Positions 45,107 to 53,950 are shown, numbered from the stretch's first letter. The stretch: 64,000 bases of DNA from DASWTL01 sp035575925 (GCA_035575925.1 DATLXK010000062.1:1-64000); one strand, 5' to 3'. The notes: a model not told the origin generated them from the sequence alone. A program made the numbers and translations.

Positions 45107-45271
45107 TTAGAGATCTTTCGCAGCGACACGCTTTATATTACCATCTTTATCTGAGATGACAAGGTAACCGTTATTCTTTTTTTCATATTCAATCAGCCTT
45201 TTTCTGACGAGCGCGAATCCTTTTTCTAATTTTTCGCTCAAATCTTCCCGGGGGTTATTTCTCTTTCCCAT
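45107..45271 (-). CDS. Small basic protein overlapping the zeta-type toxin gene
   Basis: A 54-residue frame starts with ATG at 45269-45271, overlapping the 3' end of the zeta-type gene by 17 bases in another frame. It reads as a structured little protein: EDLSEKLEKGFALVRKRLIE (one long helix), then NGYLVISDKDGNIKRVAAKDL (a beta hairpin). Its place after the zeta gene and tight overlap suggest a toxin/antitoxin-type pair, but I do not recognise the family and the antitoxin idea is an inference from position. Confidence 0.5.
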   Translation of the reverse strand: MGKRNNPREDLSEKLEKGFALVRKRLIEYEKKNNGYLVISDKDGNIKRVAAKDL

Positions 45272-45827
45272 AGCTAACAATTTTATTGTATATGTCTAAA
45301 CTACTAATTTCAGAATTATTCTGTACACATTTAGCAATAAACGTATAATAGCCTTCAGAATTATTGTATAAATACCAGTCGTCTACTGCAGAAATAAATT
45401 TTGGTAAATTACTAAGTCCTTTATAATATCTGCGTTCTATTACTTCCTCAGGAATATTATGCCCTCCTTTCTTAACCCTCATTTTTACACGTTCAAAAGC
45501 TAATTCAGGCTTATTAAGCCAAATATAGAACAGCACAACGCTGTATCCTGAAGATTTGGCTTTAGCAATAGTTTTTAAATAGCTTATTGTAGTTAAAGTA
45601 GTTTCGATAGCAAAAGAAACTTGCTTATTAAGTAAATAATCAATCCTGTGCAGCATTATTTTTCCAGCTTGTATTGCTATTGCTTCTGGATTAAATGGTG
45701 AAATGCCACGGGCGATTTCATCCGCATTAACATATTCCCTGACATTGATAACCTCAGGTAATATAGTATAAGCCGCAGTAGTTTTTCCCGCGCCATTAGG
45801 TCCGGCTATTATATACAATACAGGCAT
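45255..45827 (-). CDS. Zeta toxin family P-loop kinase
   Basis: A 190-residue protein with the Walker A GPNGAGKTT (8-16) and the zeta-type motif NADEIARGISPFNPEA near 38-53. The segment FAIETTLTT (near 72) and the Arg-rich RVKMRVKKGGHNIPEEVIERR near 115 complete the family pattern. Zeta toxins phosphorylate UDP-N-acetylglucosamine and block wall synthesis; many chromosomal relatives have no proven toxicity. It is translationally coupled to lnt (TGATG overlap) and is followed by a small overlapping ORF, an unusual operon setting for a toxin. Confidence 0.8.
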   Translation of the reverse strand: MPVLYIIAGPNGAGKTTAAYTILPEVINVREYVNADEIARGISPFNPEAIAIQAGKIMLHRIDYLLNKQVSFAIETTLTTISYLKTIAKAKSSGYSVVLFYIWLNKPELAFERVKMRVKKGGHNIPEEVIERRYYKGLSNLPKFISAVDDWYLYNNSEGYYTFIAKCVQNNSEISSLDIYNKIVSYGKEK

Positions 45828-47437
45828 CAGCGTTTCCTTTTAAAGAAATTAAATAGCAACATAACAGCAAATGCTCCACTGCCAAAGCATCCTGCATAGG
45901 CAATATAATCACCTGTCTCTACATAAAAAGTAATTTTCTCATTCAGGTTTATATCTTGTTTTAATGCACCAGGTTCCCACCATGAAGTTTGTTGTACAAT
46001 GTCCCCACGTTGGTTAATAAAAGCTGATATTCCGGTATTTGCAGAGCGTGCTACCCAGCGGCGGGTTTCAATAGCCCTCAATCTGGCGTATTGTAAATGC
46101 TGATCTTTTCCGGATGTATTACCCCACCAGCCGTCATTGGTAATAATGGCAATGAACTGTGCACCCTGACGAACGGATTCTGCTATATATTCTCCCCAGA
46201 TCGATTCGTAACAAATCACTGGAGCTGCACCTATTCCGCTTTGAGAATAAAAAACAGATGGCTTATCTTGTTTACCATAGCTCCCGGAAGAACCCCCGAA
46301 TGCTGCAAAAGCAGGTTTTAAAAATCCCAGGGCTGTTGAGAATGGGGTTTGTTCTACACCGGGTACCAATTTTGATTTGTGATAAAACTGGACGCGCGAA
46401 GAGTTTTCTATTAATACCGCAGAATTAAATACATCAAAATATAAAGGTGTGCTTGGGTAAGGGCGAGCTGTGGAAGTTTTAGGCGAATCATACATGGAAA
46501 AACTCTCAATTCCTGAAAGGAGGTTGCCATTTTTATACTTACTCAAAAATTTCTGAATGACAGTAAAATTTGGCTCTATCCTGATATTTTCTTCTTCAGT
46601 ATCTTTTGAGATAGCAGTTTCCGGCCATATAAAATATTCAGTATTCGATTGTCCGATAGAATCTGAAAGATGTATCAGTCTTTCTATCTGAGCAGAAGCT
46701 GGGAGATTTCCGAACTTTTCGTAGGGATCAATATTGGGTTGTACCACCACCACATTTGACGGATCAGGGTGCTCACTATATTTGTAATACATCACCAACG
46801 ATACAACCACCGGTATTACAATATGCAATACCGATCTGACTAAAAGCTGGGTTTTTCGATCACTGCCTTTTTTAAACGCAAGCCAGGTTTCAAAAATTAA
46901 TATATTAGACAATAATATCCATAAAGTTCCGCCATAAACGCCGGTAAATTCATACCATTGGATGAGCTGGTGGGTGCTGGCAAATCCGTTTCCAAGATTC
47001 ATCCATGGAAATGCAAGATCCCACGTTTGATGTAAATATTCATACGCGATCCAAAAACATATTAAACCTGCGTAGCTCCATGCGCGTGTTGTATGCTTTC
47101 TCAGTGTATAAAATAATCTGAATGCAAAAGTCATCAGCAATGACCCTAATCCAAAAGGAATAAGGGAGATAAGAAAAGCCACCGGAGCGGGCATTACAGC
47201 ATTCATGGCATTAAATACCCAGTAAATACTTGCTGTATTCCATGTCAGAAAACACAGGCCTGCAACCAGAAAAATCCTTTTTCCCTTTTTTGCTTCCCCG
47301 GAATAAATAATATTTTCCAGTGCTATAAATAGAGGCACCATGGCTATTAAAAGTATCGGCCCGCTGAATGGTATGGGCGGCCACCCCAGCCAAAGTAAAA
47401 ACGCACTGAGAAGAGCTAATAAGTAATGGTTTTTCAC
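45827..47437 (-). CDS. lnt: Apolipoprotein N-acyltransferase
   Basis: A 536-residue inner-membrane enzyme that adds the third acyl chain to lipoproteins. An N-terminal part of about six transmembrane helices precedes a nitrilase-type domain with the catalytic triad: Glu in WPETAIS near 270, Lys in YHKSKLVPGVE near 330 and Cys in PVICYESIWG near 385. The start is the GTG at 47437, which immediately follows the upstream stop and gives a normal membrane start KNHYLLALLSAF. A TTG at 47506 would add 23 residues inside the upstream gene and is rejected. A second operon role is shown by overlap with the zeta-type gene. Confidence 0.9.
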   Translation of the reverse strand: MKNHYLLALLSAFLLWLGWPPIPFSGPILLIAMVPLFIALENIIYSGEAKKGKRIFLVAGLCFLTWNTASIYWVFNAMNAVMPAPVAFLISLIPFGLGSLLMTFAFRLFYTLRKHTTRAWSYAGLICFWIAYEYLHQTWDLAFPWMNLGNGFASTHQLIQWYEFTGVYGGTLWILLSNILIFETWLAFKKGSDRKTQLLVRSVLHIVIPVVVSLVMYYKYSEHPDPSNVVVVQPNIDPYEKFGNLPASAQIERLIHLSDSIGQSNTEYFIWPETAISKDTEEENIRIEPNFTVIQKFLSKYKNGNLLSGIESFSMYDSPKTSTARPYPSTPLYFDVFNSAVLIENSSRVQFYHKSKLVPGVEQTPFSTALGFLKPAFAAFGGSSGSYGKQDKPSVFYSQSGIGAAPVICYESIWGEYIAESVRQGAQFIAIITNDGWWGNTSGKDQHLQYARLRAIETRRWVARSANTGISAFINQRGDIVQQTSWWEPGALKQDINLNEKITFYVETGDYIAYAGCFGSGAFAVMLLFNFFKRKR

Positions 47438-47438
47438 T

Positions 47439-48035
47439 TTATAGTTGTGATAAAATATCGGCTTTTTTCTGTTCGTACTCTTCCTGGGTGATAAGCTGTT
47501 TTTCAAATAATAGCTTTAGTTTTTTTAGCTTTTGCGTTAGCTCATCTTCTGCTACAGGCAAGGGCTCTGCAATCACATTTTCATTAACAGGAGATTCAGG
47601 TTGTTGGGATACCATTTGGCGGTCTTCTGTATGCTGAAGGTCTTGTTCTTTTTGCTTTTCAAGCTGTTCATTGCAAAACTGGTAAAGTTTACGTGCCTGT
47701 ACCTTTGGAATATAATCAATAGCAATATTCTCTCCTTTTTGCGGAATGGCCAGAAATTTGGCTCCAAAAAACTCTTCCCTGAAAGAAACCTCCTTAACAT
47801 CAGCCCAGGTAAATGTAATAAAGTTGGTAGTCAGCCCCAGGTTTCCCGGTAAACAAAACACCAATCGTTTACTGGTTACAGCAATACAGTCCGGCATAAG
47901 GGTTACCGCCGGTTTTTTTTGAATAGCCAGGTACACAATTGCCTCACCGGTTGTGAGCATATCCCGTAGTTTATTTAAAACCTTTTCGGCAGTCTTTGGA
48001 TCCTGCTCGTCTGTTATGTATTGATCTATCCACAT
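47439..48035 (-). CDS. PH-like and SHOCT domain protein
   Basis: A 198-residue cytoplasmic protein. The middle (about 50-130) resembles the bacterial PH-like fold of YokE type: CIAVTSKRLVFCLPG, FTWADVKEVSF. A polar linker follows, then a C-terminal SHOCT domain (about 165-198: LKKLKLLFEKQLITQEEYEQ), a small helical module often found at the end of oligomeric or membrane-linked proteins. The start is the ATG at 48035; the longer frame from a TTG at 48071 has no support. It sits directly upstream of lnt. Confidence 0.65.
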   Translation of the reverse strand: MWIDQYITDEQDPKTAEKVLNKLRDMLTTGEAIVYLAIQKKPAVTLMPDCIAVTSKRLVFCLPGNLGLTTNFITFTWADVKEVSFREEFFGAKFLAIPQKGENIAIDYIPKVQARKLYQFCNEQLEKQKEQDLQHTEDRQMVSQQPESPVNENVIAEPLPVAEDELTQKLKKLKLLFEKQLITQEEYEQKKADILSQL

Positions 48036-48100
48036 ATTTTTAAGTATAAAGACTTTAGTACGGAGTATCAAGTATTATTTTCCGCATCTCAATTCCTGAC

Positions 48101-48820
48101 TCATTTTTCCTGATTCTTTTTTCTTTCCTCTTGTTTCTTTATTCTGCCTTCTTTCCCCGCCACACAAATTACAAACTCTCCTTTTAACATATGGGTTTCG
48201 AAGTATACTTTAATATCCTGCAAGGTACCCCGTACTGTTTCTTCAAATAATTTGGTGAGCTCGCGTGATACAGAAGCGGGTCTGTTCTCTCCAAAAAACA
48301 GCATAAATTCCTCCAGGGTTTTAAGCAACCGATGTGGGGATTCATAGAAGATCATAGTTCTTTCTTCGTCTATCAATGTCTTTAACCGGGTTTGTCGGCC
48401 TTTTTTTACAGGAAGAAACCCTTCAAAGGTAAACCGGTCTGACGTTAAACCCGAGTTTACCAGGGCAGGCACAAATGCCGTAGCACCGGGTAAGCACTCC
48501 ATATCAATTTCATTTTTCAGGGCCTCTCTCACCAGTAAAAAGCCGGGGTCTGAAATGGCCGGCGTTCCTGCATCAGATATCAAGGCTATTATTTTACCTT
48601 CTTTCAAAAAGCGTATAATTTCAGTTACAGATTTATGTTCATTATGCTGATGATGGGCGTAAACCTTGTTTTCTATTCCAAAGTGCTTTAGCAAAGGTGC
48701 ACTGGTGCGTGTATCTTCAGCGAGTATAATATCTGCTTCTTTAAGAATCCGAATAGCCCTTAAAGTAATATCTTCCAGGTTTCCGATGGGTGTAGGAACA
48801 AGATAAAGTTTACCGGGCAT
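48101..48820 (-). CDS. rsmI: 16S rRNA (cytidine-1402-2'-O)-methyltransferase
   Basis: A 239-residue tetrapyrrole-methylase-fold enzyme that methylates the ribose of C1402 in the decoding centre of 16S rRNA. Family marks: KLYLVPTPIGNLEDIT at the start, ILAEDTRTSAPLLKHFGI near 32-50, ALISDAGTPAISDPGF near 78-93 and FYESPHRLLKTL near 158. The C-terminal tail is Lys-rich. It is upstream of the PH/SHOCT gene. Confidence 0.95.
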   Translation of the reverse strand: MPGKLYLVPTPIGNLEDITLRAIRILKEADIILAEDTRTSAPLLKHFGIENKVYAHHQHNEHKSVTEIIRFLKEGKIIALISDAGTPAISDPGFLLVREALKNEIDMECLPGATAFVPALVNSGLTSDRFTFEGFLPVKKGRQTRLKTLIDEERTMIFYESPHRLLKTLEEFMLFFGENRPASVSRELTKLFEETVRGTLQDIKVYFETHMLKGEFVICVAGKEGRIKKQEERKKNQEK

Positions 48821-48897
48821 TAGTTGTAGGTTGTGTTTAAGTTATAGATTAAAGGCATTCCCGATATTTGTATAAGGAACATATTACAAGGTAAAAA

Positions 48898-48932
48898 ATC
48901 TCACATCTCACCTCTCACATCTCACATCTCCC
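48898..48932. repeat. Heptanucleotide repeat tract before serS
   Basis: Five consecutive 7-base units read ATCTCAC, ATCTCAC, CTCTCAC, ATCTCAC, ATCTCCC, just upstream of the serS promoter box. A shorter 7-base repeat (GTTGT at 48823 and 48830) lies at the other end of the same spacer. Confidence 0.8.
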
Positions 48933-48934
48933 CT

Positions 48935-48942
48935 TATCTTTG
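48935..48942 (+). promoter_or_regulatory. Candidate -7 element for serS
   Basis: TATCTTTG matches TAnnTTTG, 15 bases before the serS ATG. The -33 position falls inside the heptad tract and has no TTG. Confidence 0.5.
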
Positions 48943-48957
48943 TCAAAAATTATAAAG

Positions 48958-50229
48958 ATGCTGCAAGTTAGTTATATCCGCGAAAATAAGGAGAAGGTTT
49001 TAGAGCGATTAGCGATTCGTAATTTTAAACAGCCCGAACTGGTTGAACAAATTATTAACCTGGATGAAGACCGCCGGGCCACTCAATCAGAACTGGATTT
49101 GATTTCTGCAGAAGCTAATGCAGCAGCCAGGGAAATTGGCGATCTGATGCGCCAGGGACTAAAAGAGAGGGCTGAACATATTAAATCACAAAATACCGGA
49201 CATAAACAAAAGATAAAAGAACTCGGAGATAAACTCTCTGCGATAGAGACTTTGCTGCAATCAGAATTGCTTTTGCTGCCTAATTTACCGCATGATTCTG
49301 TGCCGGAAGGAGTAACGCCAGAGGAGAATATCACTGTGCTGGAGCACGGGAATATACCTCAATTACCCGCCCATGCGCTGCCGCATTGGGAGCTGGCCAC
49401 GAAATATGATATTATTGATTTTGAACTTGGAAATAAGATAGCGGGTGCAGGCTTCCCGGTGTATAAGGGTAAAGGAGCCCGGCTGCAGCGGGCATTGATC
49501 AACTTTTTTTTAGATCATGCCAATGAATCGGGATACCGCGAAATCCAACCTCCAATTGTGGTAAATGAAGCTTCTGGCTTTGGTACCGGTCAGCTACCCG
49601 ATAAAGAAGGGCAAATGTATCATATCGGTATAGATAATCTGTACCTGATCCCTACTGCCGAAGTACCTGTTACAAATTTATACAGAGATGTAATAGTTAA
49701 GGAAGATGAGCTTCCTATAAAAAACTGTGCGTATACTCCATGTTTTCGTCGTGAAGCCGGATCTTACGGTGCACATGTGCGGGGATTAAACCGATTACAC
49801 CAGTTTGATAAGGTAGAAATAGTACAGATCACCCATCCTGATAACTCTTATGAAACCTTGGAAAACATGAGTTTGTATGTTCAGTCATTACTTAAAAAGC
49901 TGGATCTGCCTTACCGGGTACTTAGCCTTTGCGGAGGCGATATGTCATTTACATCTGCTAAAACTTATGATATGGAAGTATGGTGTGCCGCACAGGCGAG
50001 GTGGCTTGAGGTTTCATCCGTATCGAATTTTGAAACTTATCAAAGCAACAGGTTAAAACTTCGCTATAAAAGCAAGGATGGAAAACCTCAGCTTGCCCAT
50101 ACGTTAAATGGGAGTGCATTGGCCCTGCCGCGTATCGTGGCATCTTTACTGGAAAATAACCAGACCGAAAAAGGTATCCGCATTCCAGAAGCACTTATAC
50201 CGTATACCGGTTTTGAAATAATAGATTAA
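48958..50229 (+). CDS. serS: Seryl-tRNA synthetase
   Basis: A 423-residue class II aminoacyl-tRNA synthetase. The N-terminal coiled-coil arm (about 5-110) starts MLQVSYIRENKEKVLERLAI and grips tRNA-Ser. The catalytic core includes PTAEVPVTNLYRD near 235, motif 2 FRREAGSYG near 265 and motif 3 in the segment HTLNGSALALPRIV near 385. The start is the ATG at 48958, since a TTG at 48940 falls inside the promoter box. Confidence 0.96.
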   Translation: MLQVSYIRENKEKVLERLAIRNFKQPELVEQIINLDEDRRATQSELDLISAEANAAAREIGDLMRQGLKERAEHIKSQNTGHKQKIKELGDKLSAIETLLQSELLLLPNLPHDSVPEGVTPEENITVLEHGNIPQLPAHALPHWELATKYDIIDFELGNKIAGAGFPVYKGKGARLQRALINFFLDHANESGYREIQPPIVVNEASGFGTGQLPDKEGQMYHIGIDNLYLIPTAEVPVTNLYRDVIVKEDELPIKNCAYTPCFRREAGSYGAHVRGLNRLHQFDKVEIVQITHPDNSYETLENMSLYVQSLLKKLDLPYRVLSLCGGDMSFTSAKTYDMEVWCAAQARWLEVSSVSNFETYQSNRLKLRYKSKDGKPQLAHTLNGSALALPRIVASLLENNQTEKGIRIPEALIPYTGFEIID

Positions 50230-50333
50230 CTATACGGTGTGAATCTTATATGCTCTGCCAGTAAAACAGTTATCCTAAATGATGATTGGGCTACGGGAAA
50301 AAGCAAATAAGTTACGCTATAAATAAGGGTATC

Positions 50334-50349
50334 GTCCTGTTAACAGGAC
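50334..50349. repeat. Perfect 16-bp palindrome
   Basis: GTCCTGTTAACAGGAC is perfectly self-complementary with no spacer. It lies between the convergent serS and receiver-domain genes, 36 bases past the end of the latter. There is no T tract. It may be a protein-binding site. Confidence 0.5.
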
Positions 50350-50384
50350 AAATACAGATGACAAAAAACAGCCTGCTTAAAAAC

Positions 50385-50759
50385 TTAATCCAGCGCAAGC
50401 TCTAAAGCTTCATCCAGAATTTGAGTTAAACTATCTGTAGTCACAGGTTTTTGAAGATATAAATCTGCACCAGCATAAGAAGCAAGACTGGATATATGTT
50501 CACTTCCAGTGATGAAAACAACCGGGATTTTATTAAAAACGGGATGTTCCTTTATCTTTTTTATCGCAGTAACGCCTCCCTCTCCGGGAAGCCAGTTATC
50601 CATAATAATTACTGAAGGTTTCGCTGTTTCAATTTTACCAATGATATTAGATGCACTCTCGGAACACACCACTTCCCAGTTCATCTCTGTAAGAATCTCT
50701 TCCAGGTAGTTAAGTACATCTTTATCATCATCACATATTAACACACGTTTCGTTTTCAT
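50385..50759 (-). CDS. Single-domain response regulator
   Basis: A 124-residue receiver domain and nothing else. The acidic pair is in RVLICDDDKDV, the phosphoacceptor Asp in IIMDNWLPG near 53, the switch Thr in VFITGS near 85, and Lys in YLQKPV near 106. It lacks a DNA-binding output, so it must act through protein contact. No histidine kinase is adjacent. It is the first gene read away from a 70-base spacer shared with the L,D-transpeptidase. Confidence 0.9.
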   Translation of the reverse strand: MKTKRVLICDDDKDVLNYLEEILTEMNWEVVCSESASNIIGKIETAKPSVIIMDNWLPGEGGVTAIKKIKEHPVFNKIPVVFITGSEHISSLASYAGADLYLQKPVTTDSLTQILDEALELALD

Positions 50760-50831
50760 ATACTGATTTATTTAATAGGCCTTTTAATTCAAGCCGAAGT
50801 TATTATTAAAATTCATACAATTTTCCAGACT

Positions 50832-51944
50832 TTATTCTACCAGTCTGGCCATTTCTTTTTTATCGTGTCCGTAGATGTCATCCCTAAAATGCACAGTTCC
50901 TTCAGAATCCACCCAAGCTGTATTATAACTGATTACTACGGGAACTGGTTTATCAAGCGCCACCCATTTTTCACTCCCCGCATTCATGGCTCGCTGAATA
51001 GCTTCATCCGTCCAACCCGACTGATCCTTTAATAAATATTTAGCCAATTCAAAAGGCTGACTAAGTCTTATACATCCGTGACTGAATGCACGGCTTGTGC
51101 GGGTAAATAAAGTTTTTGAAGGAGTATCATGAAAATATATATTGTACTTATTAGGAAACATAAACTTTACTTTTCCCAATGAGTTTTTAGCTCCGGGCTT
51201 TTGTCTGATAACAGGTAATCCATCCTCATTGCCAGTAATTTCCATATTCTCATTTTGCAGATACCTGGAATTGCGCTTCATGGCAGGAAGAATTTCATTT
51301 TTTATGATACTGGGAGGTACATTCCAGTATGGACTAAATACAACATGTTTCATCTCATCAGAAAAAATAACTGTCTGGTCGGTGGTTTTCCCAACCACAA
51401 TATCCATAGAAAGCACTTCCTGGTTGCCTTCGTAAACATGAAGCTTATATTCAGGTATATTAGCAACTATCCGTTTACCGGTACTTTGCTGTGTTTCAGT
51501 ACTCAGTCTTTCCATATTAATCTGCAGTTGTTTAATTCTTGCCTCTAACGGTGTATTCAACGCCTTTACAACGGTTGGACCTATAATACCATCATCTGCA
51601 AGACCATGTCGCAACTGAAACCGTTTAACTGCTGCTACTATGGTTGGGGTATATACTTCAGCTCCTGCCCTTCTTAGATCTCCGAAAATTGAATTTGATT
51701 TTCGCATATCTCCCATAAGTTCCAGACGCTCTTTTATTACTTTAACAGCAGGAGATTGATCATTTACCTTCAGCGCAGTTTTATCACCCAGGGATATTAC
51801 CGTCCAGGTATCTTTATTATTCAATTTTTCATAACGCTCTACTGCCTTTTGAAGCAATTGATGTTGTTTATTATCCTGTACCTGGGCCTTAAGGGTTGAT
51901 GAGAGGGTTAAAAAAAGAAGAATTACAGGCGTCAGATTTTTCAT
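50832..51944 (-). CDS. Murein L,D-transpeptidase (YkuD family) with peptidoglycan-binding domain
   Basis: A 370-residue exported enzyme (signal MKNLTPVILLFLTLSSTLKAQ). A peptidoglycan-binding helix bundle occupies about 50-110 (AVKRFQLRHGLADDGIIGPT). The YkuD domain follows with PEYKLHVYEGNQEVL near 165 and the catalytic SHGCIRLS near 290, where Cys forms the acyl-enzyme. It makes 3-3 crosslinks or attaches proteins to the wall. It is monocistronic. Confidence 0.92.
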   Translation of the reverse strand: MKNLTPVILLFLTLSSTLKAQVQDNKQHQLLQKAVERYEKLNNKDTWTVISLGDKTALKVNDQSPAVKVIKERLELMGDMRKSNSIFGDLRRAGAEVYTPTIVAAVKRFQLRHGLADDGIIGPTVVKALNTPLEARIKQLQINMERLSTETQQSTGKRIVANIPEYKLHVYEGNQEVLSMDIVVGKTTDQTVIFSDEMKHVVFSPYWNVPPSIIKNEILPAMKRNSRYLQNENMEITGNEDGLPVIRQKPGAKNSLGKVKFMFPNKYNIYFHDTPSKTLFTRTSRAFSHGCIRLSQPFELAKYLLKDQSGWTDEAIQRAMNAGSEKWVALDKPVPVVISYNTAWVDSEGTVHFRDDIYGHDKKEMARLVE

Positions 51945-52048
51945 AGAAAAAAAAATGTAATATTGAATAGTACTTTATAATATCAACTTTCAAGCCAACA
52001 GTATACCAACCTGCAATGATTCTTACTGAAGTTGATCCACAGCGTTAA

Positions 52049-53026
52049 TTATGAGCCTGATGAAGGGTTTATTTTAAACTTATCTCTATATTCTGTAGGC
52101 GTCATACCCACACTTTTTCTGAATACTTTTCTAAATGCTTTCGGATCATTATAGCCGCAATTAAACATCACTTCCAGCATGCGCTGATTAGTTTGCTCCA
52201 GCAATTTTTTTGCTGCTTCAATTCTTGTTTTTTGCAAGTACTCTATAGGAGTACATCCGGTTGCCAGTTTAAACCGGCGAACCACGTTCCTCCTGCTTGA
52301 AGGCAGATCCTGTATCAGGACTTCAATGGTTTCGGCTTCCTGGTAAGCAGCTTCTATGCGTTTTTGTGCCATCAGTACAAGCTCATCGCCATGGCTTTGA
52401 TCGGGGGTAAATGTGCCAAAATATGATTGCTGCTCGCGGTCCATATCTATAGCAAACAATTTAGCGGCACGCACCACAATATCTGCATTGCAATATTTTC
52501 TTAGCAGGTATAACATTAAATGAAAACTGGAAGTAGCACCTCCACTGGTATATATCCCGTTATCAGCAGTTAGTACAGCGGCAGAATGCAGATCAACATC
52601 CGGGTATACTGAAAGAAACGCAGAGCTCGCATCAATATGTGTAGTAGCTTTCCTGCCGTCCAGCAAACCGGTAGCAGCAAGTAAAAAGGCACCTGTACAA
52701 AAGCTGGCTATTTCGGTACCGCCCTGGTACTGATGCTTGAGCCATGGAATAAACTCCCTATTTTCCACGACAGATTCACGAATATCACCCGTATTAAATG
52801 CTGGAATTAATATAAGGTCCTGTTTACCGGCACTATGCAAAGGCCGGGCATTATATCCCCCTAAAGAAGGATGGTTTGCTGTCCCTGCGTAAAATAAATT
52901 GATATTGAAAAAAGGTTCTTTTCCTGCAGATGTGTAAAAGCTATTTACCGTTTCAAAAACATCCAGTGCTGCAGCAACACTTAATAAGCGATATTTATGG
53001 GTAAGTAAAAGCCCTAATGCTATCAT
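52049..53026 (-). CDS. GlxA family transcriptional regulator (DJ-1/PfpI plus AraC HTH)
   Basis: A 325-residue regulator. The N-terminal two-thirds is a DJ-1/PfpI-type amidotransferase-like domain with the nucleophile elbow Cys in EIASFCTGAFLLAATGLL near 105-122 and ATTHIDASSAF. The C-terminal 100 residues are an AraC-type helix-turn-helix pair: SSRRNVVRRFKLATGCTPIEYLQ and FNCGYNDPKAFRKVFRKSVG. The group senses metabolites and activates catabolic genes. It is divergent from a DinB protein gene, a possible target. Confidence 0.92.
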   Translation of the reverse strand: MIALGLLLTHKYRLLSVAAALDVFETVNSFYTSAGKEPFFNINLFYAGTANHPSLGGYNARPLHSAGKQDLILIPAFNTGDIRESVVENREFIPWLKHQYQGGTEIASFCTGAFLLAATGLLDGRKATTHIDASSAFLSVYPDVDLHSAAVLTADNGIYTSGGATSSFHLMLYLLRKYCNADIVVRAAKLFAIDMDREQQSYFGTFTPDQSHGDELVLMAQKRIEAAYQEAETIEVLIQDLPSSRRNVVRRFKLATGCTPIEYLQKTRIEAAKKLLEQTNQRMLEVMFNCGYNDPKAFRKVFRKSVGMTPTEYRDKFKINPSSGS

Positions 53027-53043
53027 ATTTATTAATTTGTTAC

Positions 53044-53051
53044 CAAAGATA
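53044..53051 (-). promoter_or_regulatory. Candidate -7 element for the GlxA-type regulator
   Basis: On the minus strand TATCTTTG matches TAnnTTTG, 17 bases before the ATG of the regulator. No -33 TTG is found at the usual distance. Confidence 0.45.
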
Positions 53052-53145
53052 AAAATTCTGTCTTGAACGCCCCTTATTATTGACTTTTTTGCCTCTATTG
53101 TTTAGCATTCTTCTCATCTATCTTAGCATAATAAATTTATGGACT

Positions 53146-53646
53146 ATGAGAGAAGAAGTTCTTAACGAATTTGAAAAAATCGAGAAAGAGTTAATGCAGA
53201 TTCTTTCCTCTTTTACTGACACCCAATTTAATACTGTGCCGTTTGAAGGTAGCTGGACAGCAGCGAGGGTAGCACAGCACCTATTATTAGCTTCTTCATC
53301 TGCATTAATACTACGGGGACCAGTTAAAAAAACAGACAGAGCCCCTGATGCAGGAATTAAAAAGCTTAAATCCATATTTTTAGATTTCACTACGCAGTTA
53401 AAGTCACCCGGGTTTATCATACCTGAAGACAAGATCTATGATAAAAACAGTCTTTTAACCGCTCTGGAAGAAACAGCAGCAGAACTTACAGAAATAATAA
53501 AAACCACAGATCTCACGGAAATCTGTATGAATGCACCTCCGGAATTAGGAGAAATGACGCGGTTAGAGCTGATCCGTTTTATCAGCTTCCATACACAACG
53601 TCACACACATCAATTAAAAAACATTTATAAACAGGTGACTGACTAG
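53146..53646 (+). CDS. DinB family protein
   Basis: A 166-residue four-helix-bundle protein of the DinB/YfiT superfamily. The metal-binding His triad is visible: the first His in ARVAQHLLLAS near 45, the other two in FISFHTQRHTHQLKNI near 145-155. Members include thiol transferases and many proteins of unknown role. The start is the ATG at 53146; a longer frame from a TTG at 53080 would add 22 hydrophobic residues that do not belong to this soluble family. It faces the GlxA-type regulator. Confidence 0.85.
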   Translation: MREEVLNEFEKIEKELMQILSSFTDTQFNTVPFEGSWTAARVAQHLLLASSSALILRGPVKKTDRAPDAGIKKLKSIFLDFTTQLKSPGFIIPEDKIYDKNSLLTALEETAAELTEIIKTTDLTEICMNAPPELGEMTRLELIRFISFHTQRHTHQLKNIYKQVTD

Positions 53647-53734
53647 CATGGGACTATGAATTGTATAAATCAAATATTCCTTGAGGTAGTATATTTTAAA
53701 ATCAGGATTTAGTTTGGGATTTTTTACTTAATGT

Positions 53735-53950
53735 ATGGATGTATTGGTATTCAAAACAAATGTGATTAACGCGCGGCATGCAACCCAGGTAAAGGGAATT
53801 CTTAATACTGTTCAGTCTATCCGCAAATGGAATTTTGACCTGGATGATTGTGATAATATTTTGAGGATAGTTGACAGCGATATCTCTGCGCAGGAAGTGG
53901 AAGATCTTCTGGGTGCTGCCGGGATATTTTGCAAAGAATTAGCAGATTAG
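53735..53950 (+). CDS. HMA-like ferredoxin-fold small protein lacking the CxxC site
   Basis: A 71-residue beta-alpha-beta-beta-alpha-beta protein with the length and pattern of heavy-metal-associated (HMA) domains: VLVFKTNVINARHATQVKGIL, then WNFDLDDCDNILRIVD and AEEV-type helix VEDLLGAAGIFC. The metal-binding CxxC of HMA is replaced by NARH, so it is unlikely to bind copper in that way. It stands alone, about 90 bases after the DinB gene. Confidence 0.6.
   Translation: MDVLVFKTNVINARHATQVKGILNTVQSIRKWNFDLDDCDNILRIVDSDISAQEVEDLLGAAGIFCKELAD

Noticed and set aside
47439..47506. A longer lnt with 23 extra N-terminal residues from a TTG.
   Set aside because: It would lie fully inside the upstream PH/SHOCT gene, and a GTG placed right after that gene's stop gives a normal membrane start.
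48940..48957. serS starting at the TTG at 48940.
   Set aside because: The TTG is part of the TATCTTTG promoter box; the ATG at 48958 begins the usual N-terminal sequence.
50334..50349. Terminator at the serS/receiver gene junction.
   Set aside because: The palindrome has no loop and no T tract.
53080..53145. A hydrophobic N-terminal helix on the DinB protein.
   Set aside because: It depends on a TTG start; the DinB family is soluble, and the ATG at 53146 begins with the expected first helix.
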